A DNA stretch of 64,000 bases from JBOGUF01 sp050696075 (GTDB lineage: Bacteria > Chloroflexota > Chloroflexia > Thermomicrobiales > UBA6265). This document shows positions 25,680-34,867 of the stretch, one piece after another. Every line of letters starts with the position of its first letter. Position 1 is the first letter of the stretch. The translations under genes and the position numbers were made by a program. The stretch lies in assembly GCA_050696075.1 (NCBI GenBank), contig JBOGUF010000018.1, forward strand, positions 9,123 to 73,122, read 5' to 3'. The notes under the pieces were generated by a model. That model was not told where the DNA came from, ran no database searches, and saw only the letters and a list, made by a program, of their open reading frames with translations.

Positions 25680-26579
25680 TTGCCGACGCGTCTGATCCTG
25701 GACACCGACATTGGCACCGACGTCGACGATTGCCTGGCGCTGGCGGTCATCCTGGGTTCGCCCGAGATTGAGCTCGTGGGCGTCACCTGTGTCTACGGCG
25801 ACGTCGCCTTGCGTGGTCGGATGGTGCGTAAGCTGCTGCGATTGAAGAGGCGAGACGACGTCCCGGTCTATCTCGGAGCAGATGACTCGCTGCTTGGGTT
25901 GCGGCCGATCCACTGGCCAGGGCACGAGGGGGTCGGCCTGCTTGAAGAGTCCGATGAGGGACTGGAACCAACGCCAGGCCGGGCCGTCGACTTCATTGTC
26001 GAATCGGTCATGGCGAACCCCGGCCAGATCCATCTGCTGGCGATCGGGCCGCTGACGAACGTCGCCATCGCCCTGAAGGTCGAACCACGGATCGCGGAAC
26101 GCCTCGCGCACCTGACGATCATGGGCGGGGTACGGCACAGTGCGCGGACAATTGCGGAGCACAACATCGTGTGCGACCCAGAGGCGGCACAGATCGTGGT
26201 CAGTTCGGGCGCACCAACCACGCTCGTCCCGCTCGACGTGACGTTGCGGGTCACGATCGATCAAGTCGGTGTGGAACAGGTGCGGCGGGCCGGCACGCCG
26301 TTTCACGACGCGGTCGCCCGACAGGTGGAACTCTATCCTCGTTTCCGCGAGCGTGGAACGACCTACTTGCACGACCCGCTCGCCGCGGCCATTGTTGTAC
26401 GGCCGGAGTTGGCGACGCTGACCTCGCTTCGCGTCGACGTCGAGACGGGCGGTCGCCTTTCCGCCGGAGCCAGCCTCATGCGCGAGCCGTCGGTCGATAC
26501 GCCGGCGAACGCGGCCGTCGCACTCGACGTCGACGTGGCGGCGGCCGAGGCGTTCATTATCGAACGGATCGCCAATTGA
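25680..26579 (+). CDS. Nucleoside hydrolase (inosine/uridine-preferring type)
   Basis: This 299-residue cytosolic enzyme carries the calcium-binding N-terminal signature DTDIGTDVDD at residues 8-17, typical for enzymes that cut the N-glycosidic bond of ribonucleosides. Further family features are VTCVYGDV, LAIGPLTNVAIAL and a late DPLAA block. The start is TTG with GAAGGAGC upstream, a weak start that fits a terminal gene of an operon. Its linkage to importer B suggests uptake of a nucleoside-like or ribosyl compound, with cleavage as the first catabolic step; this is inference. Confidence 0.9.
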   Translation: MPTRLILDTDIGTDVDDCLALAVILGSPEIELVGVTCVYGDVALRGRMVRKLLRLKRRDDVPVYLGADDSLLGLRPIHWPGHEGVGLLEESDEGLEPTPGRAVDFIVESVMANPGQIHLLAIGPLTNVAIALKVEPRIAERLAHLTIMGGVRHSARTIAEHNIVCDPEAAQIVVSSGAPTTLVPLDVTLRVTIDQVGVEQVRRAGTPFHDAVARQVELYPRFRERGTTYLHDPLAAAIVVRPELATLTSLRVDVETGGRLSAGASLMREPSVDTPANAAVALDVDVAAAEAFIIERIAN

Positions 26580-26634
26580 ACGTGCTGCATTCGACGCCAG
26601 GACAACGGGCGCGAGGGCACATTGCCGAAAGTGC

Positions 26635-27585
26635 TCATCGGCCCTGGTAAAAGACCCAGCGTGACGATGAGCGCATCACGACGAGGGTCACGACCATGAT
26701 GATAACGAAGAGGATCCAGGCCATAGCTGAGGCATAGCCCATCTTGAAGTAGTCGAACGCGTTGCTGTACAGGTACAGACCGTAGGTCATCGTCGAGTCC
26801 GCCGGTCCACCCTGGGTGATGACGTACGGCTCGACGAAATATTGAAACCCGTGAATCAGGCCGATGATCGAGTTGAAGAGGATCACGGGCGTGAGGAGCG
26901 GGATGGTGACGTGGAGCAATCGACGCCAGGCCGATGCGCCATCCAATGCAGCGGCCTCGTAGAGCTCCGTCGGGATGTCTTGTAGTCCTGCCAGGTAGAT
27001 GATCATCGCGTTGCCAAGCCCCCACAGCCCGACGATGATCAGCCCGGGCATGGCCCAGGTCGGATCGCTGAACCATCCGAGCGTCGGCAAGCCGACCTTC
27101 TCCAGGACGAAGTTCAGCAGGCCGTAGGTGGGGTGAAGGAGGTAAATCCAGATCACCGAAACGGCGACCAGCGGCACGATCGAGGGCATGTAGAAGATCG
27201 TGCGATACACCGTCTGGCCCGTGAGTCGCTGGTTCAGCAGCAAGGCAAGGCCAATTGCGCAGACTGTGCCGATCGCCACTGAGGCCAGCGTGTAGTAGAC
27301 GGTGTTCTTGAGCGATGTCCAGAAGAGCGCATCGTTAATCAACTCTCGATAGTTGTCGAGGCCAACGAACTCCCCGGGGGAGAGGAGCGTCGTGTCACGG
27401 AAGCTGTAGTAGAGGGACGCGAAGAACGGGTAGACCTGAAAGGCGAGCGTGCCGACGATCCACGGGCTTATGAACGCCAACCCGGTGAGCAGCTTTCGCA
27501 GCGACTTCCGGCGCCGGCTCTTGAGCGGCGGCACGGCAACATCCACTTCGGGGATCAAGGATGAAGTGATTGCTGGACTCGACAC
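26635..27585 (-). CDS. Sugar ABC transporter permease, importer C (MalF-like)
   Basis: The 316-residue protein starts at GTG with GGGAGG upstream and has a basic N-terminal segment (KSRRRKSLRKLL), six hydrophobic helices and the EAA loop LYEAAALDGASAWRRLLHVTIPLL. It is the last gene of the minus-strand operon and converges on the nucleoside hydrolase with a 55-base spacer. It is not closely similar to the corresponding proteins of importers A and B. Confidence 0.92.
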   Translation of the reverse strand: MSSPAITSSLIPEVDVAVPPLKSRRRKSLRKLLTGLAFISPWIVGTLAFQVYPFFASLYYSFRDTTLLSPGEFVGLDNYRELINDALFWTSLKNTVYYTLASVAIGTVCAIGLALLLNQRLTGQTVYRTIFYMPSIVPLVAVSVIWIYLLHPTYGLLNFVLEKVGLPTLGWFSDPTWAMPGLIIVGLWGLGNAMIIYLAGLQDIPTELYEAAALDGASAWRRLLHVTIPLLTPVILFNSIIGLIHGFQYFVEPYVITQGGPADSTMTYGLYLYSNAFDYFKMGYASAMAWILFVIIMVVTLVVMRSSSRWVFYQGR

Positions 27586-27603
27586 TTCCCGCCTCCCTGC
27601 ACC

Positions 27604-28506
27604 CTAGCCTTTGAGGCCCGAAGTAGCAATGCCCTGGATGAAGAACCGCTGGGCTACGAGGAAGGCGACGAGGACAGGGACGACGACCATTGTGGCGACG
27701 GCCATGATTTGCCCGAACTGGCTCAGGCCAAGGGCAGACTGCATGTTGGCAAGGCCCAGCGATAGCGTCCACTTCGCCTCATCATTGAGGTAGAGCAATG
27801 GCCCCAGGAAGTCCTTCCAAGAAAAGAGGAACTGGAAAAGCGCTACCGTGATCAGCGCCGGTTTGGCGAGGGGCACAACGATCTGCCACAGGATCTGAAT
27901 CTCCGACGCTCCTTCGAGCCGGGCCGCGTCGGTGAAGTCGCGCGGAATCCCGTTGAAAAACTGGCGCAGCAGGAAGATGTAAAACGCGTGCCCGAAGAAG
28001 TAGGGCACGGTCAGCGGCAGCACTGAATTGGTCCAGCCGAGCTGGGAAAAGACGATAAAGAGCGGAATCATCGTCACCTGAAACGGCAGCATGAGCGAGG
28101 CAAGTACGACGACGAACATCGTGTCACGCCCCGGCCACTCCAGCCGGGAAAAGCCGTAGGCGACGAGCGTACTGGAGATCAGGGAGCCGAAGATCGTCAG
28201 CGCGCTGATAACCGCAGTGTTCCACGTATAGCGGAGGAATGGCACGACGTCGAGCGCACCCGAGTAGTTCGACCACTGGATCGGGTTCGGGATCCAGGTC
28301 GGCGGCCAGGCAAGGATCTGCTCGTTGGATTTCAGCGACGTCGAAATCATCCAGAGGAACGGCAGGATAAAGGCGGCGCTAAGTAGGATGAGCGCCGCGT
28401 GCCGCAAGACCGTTCCGGCGGGCCGACGCAGCCGGTCCCACGTCGCACGGCCGCGTGCCGATGTATCGGTCGACGGGGCGGTGTCCAGCTTGGTCAGGGT
28501 TGCCAC
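27604..28506 (-). CDS. Carbohydrate ABC transporter permease, importer C (MalG-like)
   Basis: This 300-residue permease starts at GTG preceded by CCGGAGG. It has six hydrophobic segments, WMISTSLKSNEQIL in the first loop and the EAA loop FTDAARLEGASEIQILWQIVVPLA. It lies 18 bases upstream of the MalF-like gene, so here the order of the two permeases is reversed relative to importers A and B. Confidence 0.92.
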   Translation of the reverse strand: MATLTKLDTAPSTDTSARGRATWDRLRRPAGTVLRHAALILLSAAFILPFLWMISTSLKSNEQILAWPPTWIPNPIQWSNYSGALDVVPFLRYTWNTAVISALTIFGSLISSTLVAYGFSRLEWPGRDTMFVVVLASLMLPFQVTMIPLFIVFSQLGWTNSVLPLTVPYFFGHAFYIFLLRQFFNGIPRDFTDAARLEGASEIQILWQIVVPLAKPALITVALFQFLFSWKDFLGPLLYLNDEAKWTLSLGLANMQSALGLSQFGQIMAVATMVVVPVLVAFLVAQRFFIQGIATSGLKG

Positions 28507-28577
28507 AACGAACCTCCGGCGACGACAGTCGTCGGGCGGGGCACTCGTTGCGCGCCCCGCCGATTGTTCCCCCGAAC

Positions 28578-29960
28578 CTATAGGCTTTTGTCGAGCTCCC
28601 GCTGGACCTCTTCGGTAAGCTTGTCGAGAGCGGCCCGCGGTTCCTCCTGGAGCAGCATCACGCGGTCCATCATCGCGGTGAGGCGGTCGTTGTAGAACGC
28701 CGCGGCCGGCATGACCGGCGGCGAGCCAACCCGCCCGGCGCCGAGCAGCGCGTCGATGAACGTCTGGAATCCCGGATAATTGCTGACGACCTCCTGGAAC
28801 GACGGGACTTCAAGGACCGACTTCGAGACCGGCACGTTGATCGGCCGGTCACCCCAGACGACTCGCCTGGCGTAGCCCTCCGGATCACCAACGCCGGCGG
28901 TGAATTGGACGAACTCGGCCGCCGCCGCTGGGTCCTTCGATCCTTTCGGAACGATCTGGATATCGCCCCAGGTCCAGTTGGAGGGCACACCTTCGGCGCC
29001 AGCCAGGGGCGGCGGGACCACACCGTACTCAAGGCCTTCGTCCGCGAACTTCTTGATGTCGCCGAGCTTCCACGGACCCTGCGCCTGGATCGCGTACTTG
29101 CCGGCGATGAAGGGGTCGAGATTCTGCGCGCGTTCGCTCGCCAATCCTTCGTTGAAGGCCGCGACCTTCGTCGCATCGTACTTTTCCGCGTAGGATCGAT
29201 GCCAGGTCAGCGCCTCGACGAGCTTCGGGTCGTTCGCGGTGACCTGCCTGGCGTCTTCGTCATAGAAGCCGCCGCCGAAGACGGTGCCCCAGAGCCAGAA
29301 TTGATCAGACGCCGGTAGGAAGCCCATGCGCCCGATGTTGCCGTTGTCCTGACGGACCGTGAGTTGGTCGGCCAGCGCGTCGAGATCGGCGATGGTGGCC
29401 GGACCCGTCTCAGGATCGAGTTCGGCCTCGGCAAACAGCGTCTTGTTGTAGAGAAGCGAGTAGCAGCCGGCCCAATAAGAGAGGCCATAGATCTGGCCGT
29501 TGTACTGGCCCAGCTTGAGGATGTTCGGGTCAACCCAGGACTGGGTCGCCGCGAGGTCGATCAAGTCGTTAATCGGTACAATCGCCTCCTGGTCGGCCAA
29601 GGTCGGGATCGCGGTCGAGCCGAAGAGGGTCACGATGTCGGGCGGATTGCCGGAGGCGATGGCCGCGGTGAGTTTCGGCAGGAACTGGTCCCACGGCACG
29701 ACCGTCGGTTCAATGTGAATGCGGCTCTGCTTCTCGTGGAACATATCGACGACGAATTGGACCATCTCCTCCCACTGTTCGGTCCAGCCGTGCCAGTAGG
29801 TGAGTTTGATCTCTTCACCCTGAATTGCGGGGACGGCGAGTGCGCTCCGGATACCGGCCGCGGCGGTCACCGTTGCGGCCGCGCCGCCGGTGGCGGCGCG
29901 CAGGAACCGCCGCCGAGAGAGCGGGGGCAGGTGGTTTATCGGGCTCTTCAGCGATGCCAT
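28578..29960 (-). CDS. Extracellular sugar-binding protein of ABC importer C
   Basis: The 460-residue solute-binding protein has a twin-arginine signal, SRRRFLRAATGGAAA, at about residues 15-30, and mature motifs TYWHGWTEQWEEMVQFVVDMF and GNPPDIVTLFGSTAIPTLADQ. It is typical of UgpB/MalE-type CUT1 binding proteins. AGAGGAGAA precedes the ATG. The gene lies between the dioxygenase gene and the permeases on the same strand, so importer C probably brings in a substrate that the dioxygenase-family protein or regulator recognises. Confidence 0.92.
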   Translation of the reverse strand: MASLKSPINHLPPLSRRRFLRAATGGAAATVTAAAGIRSALAVPAIQGEEIKLTYWHGWTEQWEEMVQFVVDMFHEKQSRIHIEPTVVPWDQFLPKLTAAIASGNPPDIVTLFGSTAIPTLADQEAIVPINDLIDLAATQSWVDPNILKLGQYNGQIYGLSYWAGCYSLLYNKTLFAEAELDPETGPATIADLDALADQLTVRQDNGNIGRMGFLPASDQFWLWGTVFGGGFYDEDARQVTANDPKLVEALTWHRSYAEKYDATKVAAFNEGLASERAQNLDPFIAGKYAIQAQGPWKLGDIKKFADEGLEYGVVPPPLAGAEGVPSNWTWGDIQIVPKGSKDPAAAAEFVQFTAGVGDPEGYARRVVWGDRPINVPVSKSVLEVPSFQEVVSNYPGFQTFIDALLGAGRVGSPPVMPAAAFYNDRLTAMMDRVMLLQEEPRAALDKLTEEVQRELDKSL

Positions 29961-30192
29961 CCGGGTTCTCCTCTCAGGTCAAATCGCCACGGAGCGTTGG
30001 TACACTCCCTCGGCAAGAACAGCCAAACGCAGCGTGCCGGCTTGCTCCCCTGATCAGGGACAAGCCGCGCGCACTGCAATCGTTTCGCGATGCATCATCG
30101 CGATGCGTCACCTGTGCTTCCGTTGCGCCCTGGGTCCGGGGGGCTCGCCGCGCGTTGAGCCCACGCCGGGAGCGGGGCGTATCGAAGCCTCG

Positions 30193-31107
30193 TTAGCAGA
30201 TGCGTCCTCGCTTGCCAGCAACCCCATGCCCGACCGGGTTCTCCCCGACCCAGCGTTCGTCGACCGGCTCGGACGCGAGTTGATACCGCGAGTCGGACGA
30301 GATCCGAATCCGGTTCGACTGGTTATCCAGGCTCGCGTGCAGCGTGTAGATCGTAAAGGTCAGGAGGTCCCCAGCCTGGAACTCGGTGGTAAGCCAGCGC
30401 ACCCCGAGCTGGCGGCGCAGCTCGAACGGATCGTCCGAGAGCGCTCCGCTCCACCACTTTTCGCCACGTTCATACAAGTCGGCGTCCGGGAAGTTCGCGC
30501 AGAAGCTATCGACGTCCATTTGGCCGTAGTCGTTCTTGATCTCTTCGATCTTGTGGGACTTCTCAAGCACGATCAGGCCGCCGAGGTGGAAGTCGACGTC
30601 CCCCAGCGGCACCCAGGCGGTGAAGAGGTTGGTCGTGCCGCGGTTCATGAAGACGCTGTCGCCGTGCGGAGCGGTGCCCCGGCCGGGCGCGACCGCCCGC
30701 AACCAGGTGTAATCGAAGTGCCGCACTTCGCCGCCGAGGAAGCGCTCGTAGAATTCCATCATGCGTCCGGCATAGAGCACGCGATCGAGCGGCTCGTTGT
30801 TCTTGGCCAAGTCGGGCCGGAACTTGAACTCGATCCCGGTACGAACGACCACCTCCATGGGATCGGTGCCCGGATCGAGCCCGCCTTCCTCCTCCAGCCG
30901 TTTGACGATTTCCCGCCGAGCGTCGAGGACGTGTTCTCGATCCAGGTAACCGGGGAGATAGAGGTAGCCGTCGTCCTCCATCCGCCGCCGCAGTTCCGCG
31001 ACGTCGTCGATTGCGTCGATTGAGCTCCGTAGTTCGCCGAAGGCCGCGGGCGAGGTATCCATCACGCGGCCGCTGGCAATCAGGTCCGGTAGTAACGTCG
31101 TTGCCAT
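30193..31107 (-). CDS. Phytanoyl-CoA dioxygenase family protein
   Basis: The 304-residue protein belongs to the Fe(II)/2-oxoglutarate PhyH family. Visible features are DGYLYLPGYLDREHVLDARREIV near the N-terminus, the iron-binding HxD as PHGDSVF, and a late segment with conserved Arg and His. The start at 31107 (MATTLLPD) has GGAG upstream; a TTG four codons earlier was rejected. It heads the importer C operon and is divergent from the AraC-type regulator, with only 79 bases between the starts. In such operons PhyH proteins often act on small polar molecules, so its oxidation target may be the imported compound; this is inference. Confidence 0.85.
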   Translation of the reverse strand: MATTLLPDLIASGRVMDTSPAAFGELRSSIDAIDDVAELRRRMEDDGYLYLPGYLDREHVLDARREIVKRLEEEGGLDPGTDPMEVVVRTGIEFKFRPDLAKNNEPLDRVLYAGRMMEFYERFLGGEVRHFDYTWLRAVAPGRGTAPHGDSVFMNRGTTNLFTAWVPLGDVDFHLGGLIVLEKSHKIEEIKNDYGQMDVDSFCANFPDADLYERGEKWWSGALSDDPFELRRQLGVRWLTTEFQAGDLLTFTIYTLHASLDNQSNRIRISSDSRYQLASEPVDERWVGENPVGHGVAGKRGRIC

Positions 31108-31162
31108 CTGGCGCTCCAAACTCGAAGCCGCGTAGCCGTTTGTCGGGGCCGCGACTCAATGG

Positions 31163-31168
31163 TAAACT
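31163..31168 (+). promoter_or_regulatory. -10 box TAAACT of the AraC-type gene
   Basis: TAAACT lies 18 bases upstream of the AraC-family start and fits the TANACT motif of the window. Transcription would start about 12 bases before the ATG, leaving almost no untranslated leader. Confidence 0.4.
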
Positions 31169-31186
31169 CCGCGCCACCCAGATCCG

Positions 31187-32083
31187 ATGATCAATTTGAC
31201 CGGTTTCCTTGTGTTTTTTGGCATTCGAGTGAAGAACCTGCTAACGGATCGCCAGACCGCCTTACGGGCACAGCACGCGGTGCGATCGCCGCTGGGGAAC
31301 ATTTCACTCGCTGGGTTCAATCGCGACAGTGTCGGTATACCGCGACGGCCAATGCGCGTGCTCGGCAGCTATGCGATCGTCTATGTTGTGGACGGACAAG
31401 CACACTACGAAGATGCGAACGGCTTGACACTGATGCTCGAGGCGGGCGATCTCCTGGTTGTGTTTCCTGAGCTACCACATACCTACTTCCCGCCGGAGAC
31501 AGCGCACTGGAGTGAGCTGTACTTTGTCTTCGACGGTCCTATCTTCGAATTGTGGCGCACCACCGGCCTGCTTCATCCCCATAAGCCCATCCTTCATCTG
31601 GAGCCAGTGGACCTGTGGCTCAATCGCTTTGAGTCCGTCCTCGGCGCTCCTCACCGGCCGGGATTCGCACCATCGCTGGTCGAGATTTCCCGCCTCCAAC
31701 TTGTCTTAAGCGAGGCACTGCTCGCCGGGACACGAGGCGGCAAGCTTGATGAAGAGACGTCCTGGTTTAGCCGCGCATGTGGCCTACTCGAATCGGACAT
31801 CGCGCAGGAGGTCGATCTACGCGACGTGGCGCGCGACCTCCACATGTCGTACGACGGGTTCCGCAAGCGCTTCCAACGCCTGGCCAACATGCCGCCGGCG
31901 AAATACCGCGGCATCCGGCTCATCGACCGTGCCTGTGAACTGATGCAGCGCGGCAACCTCACCGACCGCCAGATTGCCGAGCAGCTTGGCTTCTGCGACG
32001 AGTTCTATTTCTCGCGGCGGTTCAAACAGATCACTGGGCGGTCACCGCGGGAATGGCGTCAGCGATTGCCGCGATCGCGATAA
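31187..32083 (+). CDS. AraC family transcriptional regulator
   Basis: This 298-residue regulator has an N-terminal cupin-type sensing domain (about 25-130, with YAIVYVVDGQAHYED and GDLLVVFPELPHTYFPP) and a C-terminal double helix-turn-helix (about 195-298) with DLRDVARDLHMSYDGFRKRFQR and DRQIAEQLGFCDEFYFSRRFKQITGRSPREWR. It is divergently transcribed from the PhyH-importer C operon and is its obvious candidate regulator. It converges on the LacI gene, 42 bases away. Confidence 0.9.
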   Translation: MINLTGFLVFFGIRVKNLLTDRQTALRAQHAVRSPLGNISLAGFNRDSVGIPRRPMRVLGSYAIVYVVDGQAHYEDANGLTLMLEAGDLLVVFPELPHTYFPPETAHWSELYFVFDGPIFELWRTTGLLHPHKPILHLEPVDLWLNRFESVLGAPHRPGFAPSLVEISRLQLVLSEALLAGTRGGKLDEETSWFSRACGLLESDIAQEVDLRDVARDLHMSYDGFRKRFQRLANMPPAKYRGIRLIDRACELMQRGNLTDRQIAEQLGFCDEFYFSRRFKQITGRSPREWRQRLPRSR

Positions 32084-32125
32084 CGGACTCGCTATCGACG
32101 TGGACCTATCCTGAAGAGCATCTTC

Positions 32126-33178
32126 TCAGTCACCGACTGCCTCGAAGAATGGCCGCGCACCGCACGAATGGCGGATCACGAGCTCGGTGGAGAAGACGAC
32201 CTGCCGTTCGGCCGGTTCTTTGCCGGCCATGAGTTGGATCGCCATCTCACCGCAGCGGCGACCCATGGCGTACGCTGGCATGCGCACGGTGGTCAGCGAG
32301 GGCACGGTGAAGCGCGCCGTGGGAATGTCGTCGTGGCCGGTGACGGCGACGTCGTCGGGGATGCGCAACCCGCCTTCGGAGATCGCCGCCATGGCGCCAA
32401 TGGCGATGGTGTCGTTACCGGCAACCAGGGCGGTCGGCCTCGGAGAGGCGGTCAATAGCGACGCCATCGCCTCGAATCCGCTGGCGGCGCTATAGTCGCC
32501 GTCGCGGACCAGGCCGCCATCGTATGGGATGCCGGCTTCCTCGAGCGCCTGTCGGTAGCCAAGCAGGCGATAATCGGTCGCGGCGTCGTAGTTTGGCATG
32601 AAGTGGATGAAGGCGATGCGCCGGTGCCCGAGGCCGATCAGGTGCGCCGTGGTGCGATAGGTCGCTTCCGGGCTGATTTCCGGCATCACGGCATGGACCC
32701 CGGGATGCGGATATTTGCCGATGAGCACGAGCGGGTAGCCGGTTTCGATCAGGGTATGCAGATCGGCGTCGTCGTGGCGGGGGCTGAGGACGATCAGCCC
32801 GTCGATCTGCTTGGCGCGAACCAGACGCTCGTAGGCGCCGGGCTTATCGGGGTACTCGGCGGTTTCGAGGAGCAGTCGATAGCCATGTTCGCGACAGACA
32901 TCGTGAAGGCTGTGGAGCAGTTGAGGAATGAAGACGTCCACGGGAATGAGCTTGGCATGGCTGACAATCAAACCGAGCGTGCAGGTCTTGCCGCTAGCGA
33001 GGGTGCGCGCGGCAGCATCCGGGATGTAGCCGAGGTCCCGCGCGGCGTCGAGCACGCGCTGCCGGGTCTGCTCGCTAATCTTCATGCTCGTGACGTCGTT
33101 CAGGACAAAGGAGACGGTCGTGCGCGACACGCTCGCCCGTTGCGCGACGTCGCGGCTGGTCACCCGCTTGTGACTCAC
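32126..33178 (-). CDS. LacI family transcriptional regulator
   Basis: The 350-residue protein has the LacI helix-turn-helix and hinge at the N-terminus (VTSRDVAQRASVSRTTVSFVLND, then PDAAARTLASGKT), followed by a periplasmic-binding-type effector domain with VAVTGHDDIPTARFTVPSLTTVRMPAYAMGR near the C-terminus. It starts at GTG with GAGGAA upstream. It is divergent from the GH4 glycosidase gene, and a palindrome with a central CG, as expected of LacI-family operators, lies in the spacer just upstream of its own start. Its inducer is probably a sugar processed by GH4. Confidence 0.93.
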   Translation of the reverse strand: MSHKRVTSRDVAQRASVSRTTVSFVLNDVTSMKISEQTRQRVLDAARDLGYIPDAAARTLASGKTCTLGLIVSHAKLIPVDVFIPQLLHSLHDVCREHGYRLLLETAEYPDKPGAYERLVRAKQIDGLIVLSPRHDDADLHTLIETGYPLVLIGKYPHPGVHAVMPEISPEATYRTTAHLIGLGHRRIAFIHFMPNYDAATDYRLLGYRQALEEAGIPYDGGLVRDGDYSAASGFEAMASLLTASPRPTALVAGNDTIAIGAMAAISEGGLRIPDDVAVTGHDDIPTARFTVPSLTTVRMPAYAMGRRCGEMAIQLMAGKEPAERQVVFSTELVIRHSCGARPFFEAVGD

Positions 33179-33204
33179 GTCGGATTCCTCTATCCTAAAA
33201 GAGT

Positions 33205-33216
33205 TAACACGAGTTA
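33205..33216. promoter_or_regulatory. Candidate LacI-family operator TAACACGAGTTA
   Basis: The sequence is an inverted repeat TAAC-nCGn-GTTA with a central CG step, the usual form of LacI/GalR operators. It lies 27 bases upstream of the regulator start, in an unusually AT-rich stretch of the divergent spacer, and could serve autoregulation and control of the GH4 gene. Confidence 0.45.
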
Positions 33217-33400
33217 GCGCCGAGTGTATGGCGTATGGGATGGCGCGTCAATGGGGCGCACGGACGCGGCGTGCTCGCCAAGGTCGCGCCACAACCGGAA
33301 ATGGGCCATCCTAACGCCGGCCGCACCAGCGACCGTGTGAAGACCGTGATGCGGAGTCCATCCGATTGTCCCTCGGCTCGTCCGAGCAGCGAGAGAGAGC

Positions 33401-34834
33401 ATGACGAAGATTGCCTTCATCGGCGCGGGAAGCACTGTCTTCGCGCGCAACCTTCTGCGCGATCTCTTTACGTTTCCCGAGTTGCATGAAAGCTCCATCT
33501 CGCTGATGGACATCGACCCGGAGCGTCTGCGGGATTCTGAGATCGTCGCGAACCGCGTGGCCGAGCAGGCGGGCGTGTCGCCGCGGATCGAGGCGACGAC
33601 CGACCGGCGGTGCGCCTTGGACGGCGCGGACTACGTCATCAACATGATCCAGGTTGGCGGCTATAAGCCGTCGACCGTGATCGACTTCGAGATCCCGAAG
33701 CGGTACGGCTTGCGGCAGACGATCGGCGACACCCTCGGCATCGGCGGCGTGATGCGGGCGCTACGCACGATCCCGGTCATGCTCGAGATGGCGCGCGACA
33801 TGGAGAATAACTGCCCGGAAGCGCTCTTCCTCAACTACACGAACCCGATGGCGATGCTGACCTGGGTGATGACGCGGGCGACGCGGATCAGAACGGTCGG
33901 CCTCTGCCACAGTGTCTTCGGCACGGCTCACGAGCTCGCCTCCGTGCTCGGTTTGCCGCACGAGGAGATCGACTACCTCTGCGCCGGCATCAACCATATG
34001 GCCTTTTACCTGCGCTTCGAGCACGAGGGCCGCGACCTCTATCCCGACCTTATCCGGGTCGCGGCCGAGGGGCGGGAACCGGCGCACGAACGGGTGCGGT
34101 TCGACATGCTGCGGCGGCTCGGCTACTTCGTCACGGAGTCGAGCGAGCACTTCAGCGAGTACGTGCCGTGGTTCATCAAACGCGAGCGGCCGGACTTGAT
34201 CGAACATTACAACGTGCCACTGGACGAGTACCCCGCCCGCTGCGAGGAGCAGATCGCCGATTGGAGCGAGATGCGCGCGGCGTTGACGTCGTCCGATCCG
34301 AGCGAGATCGATCGCTACGAAGCGGGGCGGGCCGCGCGCCTGAGTGGGCTGGCCGAGCGACGGCTGGAGGCAACCCGCAAGTCCGACCCCGCGTTGGCCG
34401 AGCAGGTGCGCGCGGGAATGGTCAAGAAGCGCGAGAAGCGCTTCACCGGCCACTCGGGCGAATATGGGACGTTGATCATCCACAGCATGGAGACGGGCCA
34501 GCCGCGAGTCATCTACGGCAACGTATCGAACGAGGGATTGATCGAGAACCTACCGCGCGGCTGCTGCGTTGAAGTCCCCTGTCTGATCGACACGAACGGA
34601 GTGCAGCCAACGCACATTGGCGCGCTGCCGCCACAACTCGCGGCGCTGATGCAGACCAATATCAACGTTCAGGCGTTGACGGTCGAGGCCGCATTGACCG
34701 GGAAACGGGAGCACGTCTACCATGCGGCAATGCTCGATCCGCACACCGCCGCCGAGCTTGATCTCAACCAGATTTGGTCGCTGGTCGACGAGTTGATCGA
34801 GGCCCACGGCGACTATTTGCCGGCGTATTCGTAG
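33401..34834 (+). CDS. Glycoside hydrolase family 4 protein (alpha-galactosidase/alpha-glucosidase/galacturonidase type)
   Basis: The 477-residue enzyme belongs to GH4, which needs NAD+ and a divalent metal for an oxidation-elimination mechanism. It has the Rossmann motif IGAGSTVFARNL at residues 7-18, NYTNPMAM with N148, the metal ligand Cys in GLCHSV (C169) and the metal ligand His in AGINHM (H199). The Cys in GLCHSV favours the MelA-like branch acting on unphosphorylated sugars or galacturonides over phospho-glycosidases, but this is by eye. A purine-rich GAGAGAGAG precedes the ATG. It is divergent from the LacI gene and followed by an ADP-ribosylglycohydrolase gene. Confidence 0.88.
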   Translation: MTKIAFIGAGSTVFARNLLRDLFTFPELHESSISLMDIDPERLRDSEIVANRVAEQAGVSPRIEATTDRRCALDGADYVINMIQVGGYKPSTVIDFEIPKRYGLRQTIGDTLGIGGVMRALRTIPVMLEMARDMENNCPEALFLNYTNPMAMLTWVMTRATRIRTVGLCHSVFGTAHELASVLGLPHEEIDYLCAGINHMAFYLRFEHEGRDLYPDLIRVAAEGREPAHERVRFDMLRRLGYFVTESSEHFSEYVPWFIKRERPDLIEHYNVPLDEYPARCEEQIADWSEMRAALTSSDPSEIDRYEAGRAARLSGLAERRLEATRKSDPALAEQVRAGMVKKREKRFTGHSGEYGTLIIHSMETGQPRVIYGNVSNEGLIENLPRGCCVEVPCLIDTNGVQPTHIGALPPQLAALMQTNINVQALTVEAALTGKREHVYHAAMLDPHTAAELDLNQIWSLVDELIEAHGDYLPAYS

Positions 34835-34854
34835 GCGACAGGCGACAGGTGACA
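34834..34854. repeat. Heptamer tandem repeat, unit GGCGACA
   Basis: Three 7-bp units (GGCGACA, GGCGACA, GGTGACA) begin on the last base of the GH4 stop codon and fill most of the 33-base spacer to the next gene. Confidence 0.7.
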
Positions 34855-34867
34855 GGACAGGGAGCGG

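Noticed and set aside
24642..26372. 576-codon open frame on the minus strand opposite importer B genes
   Set aside because: It is a shadow frame with extreme Asp, Arg, Gln and Glu content, opposite two well-supported genes with family motifs.
30001..30006. TACACT -10 box on the plus strand near 30.0 kb
   Set aside because: No plus-strand gene follows; it lies in the leader of the minus-strand binding-protein gene and is probably chance.
29890..31023. 377-codon plus-strand frame across the start of the importer C operon
   Set aside because: It is antisense to the PhyH-like gene and encodes no recognisable domain.
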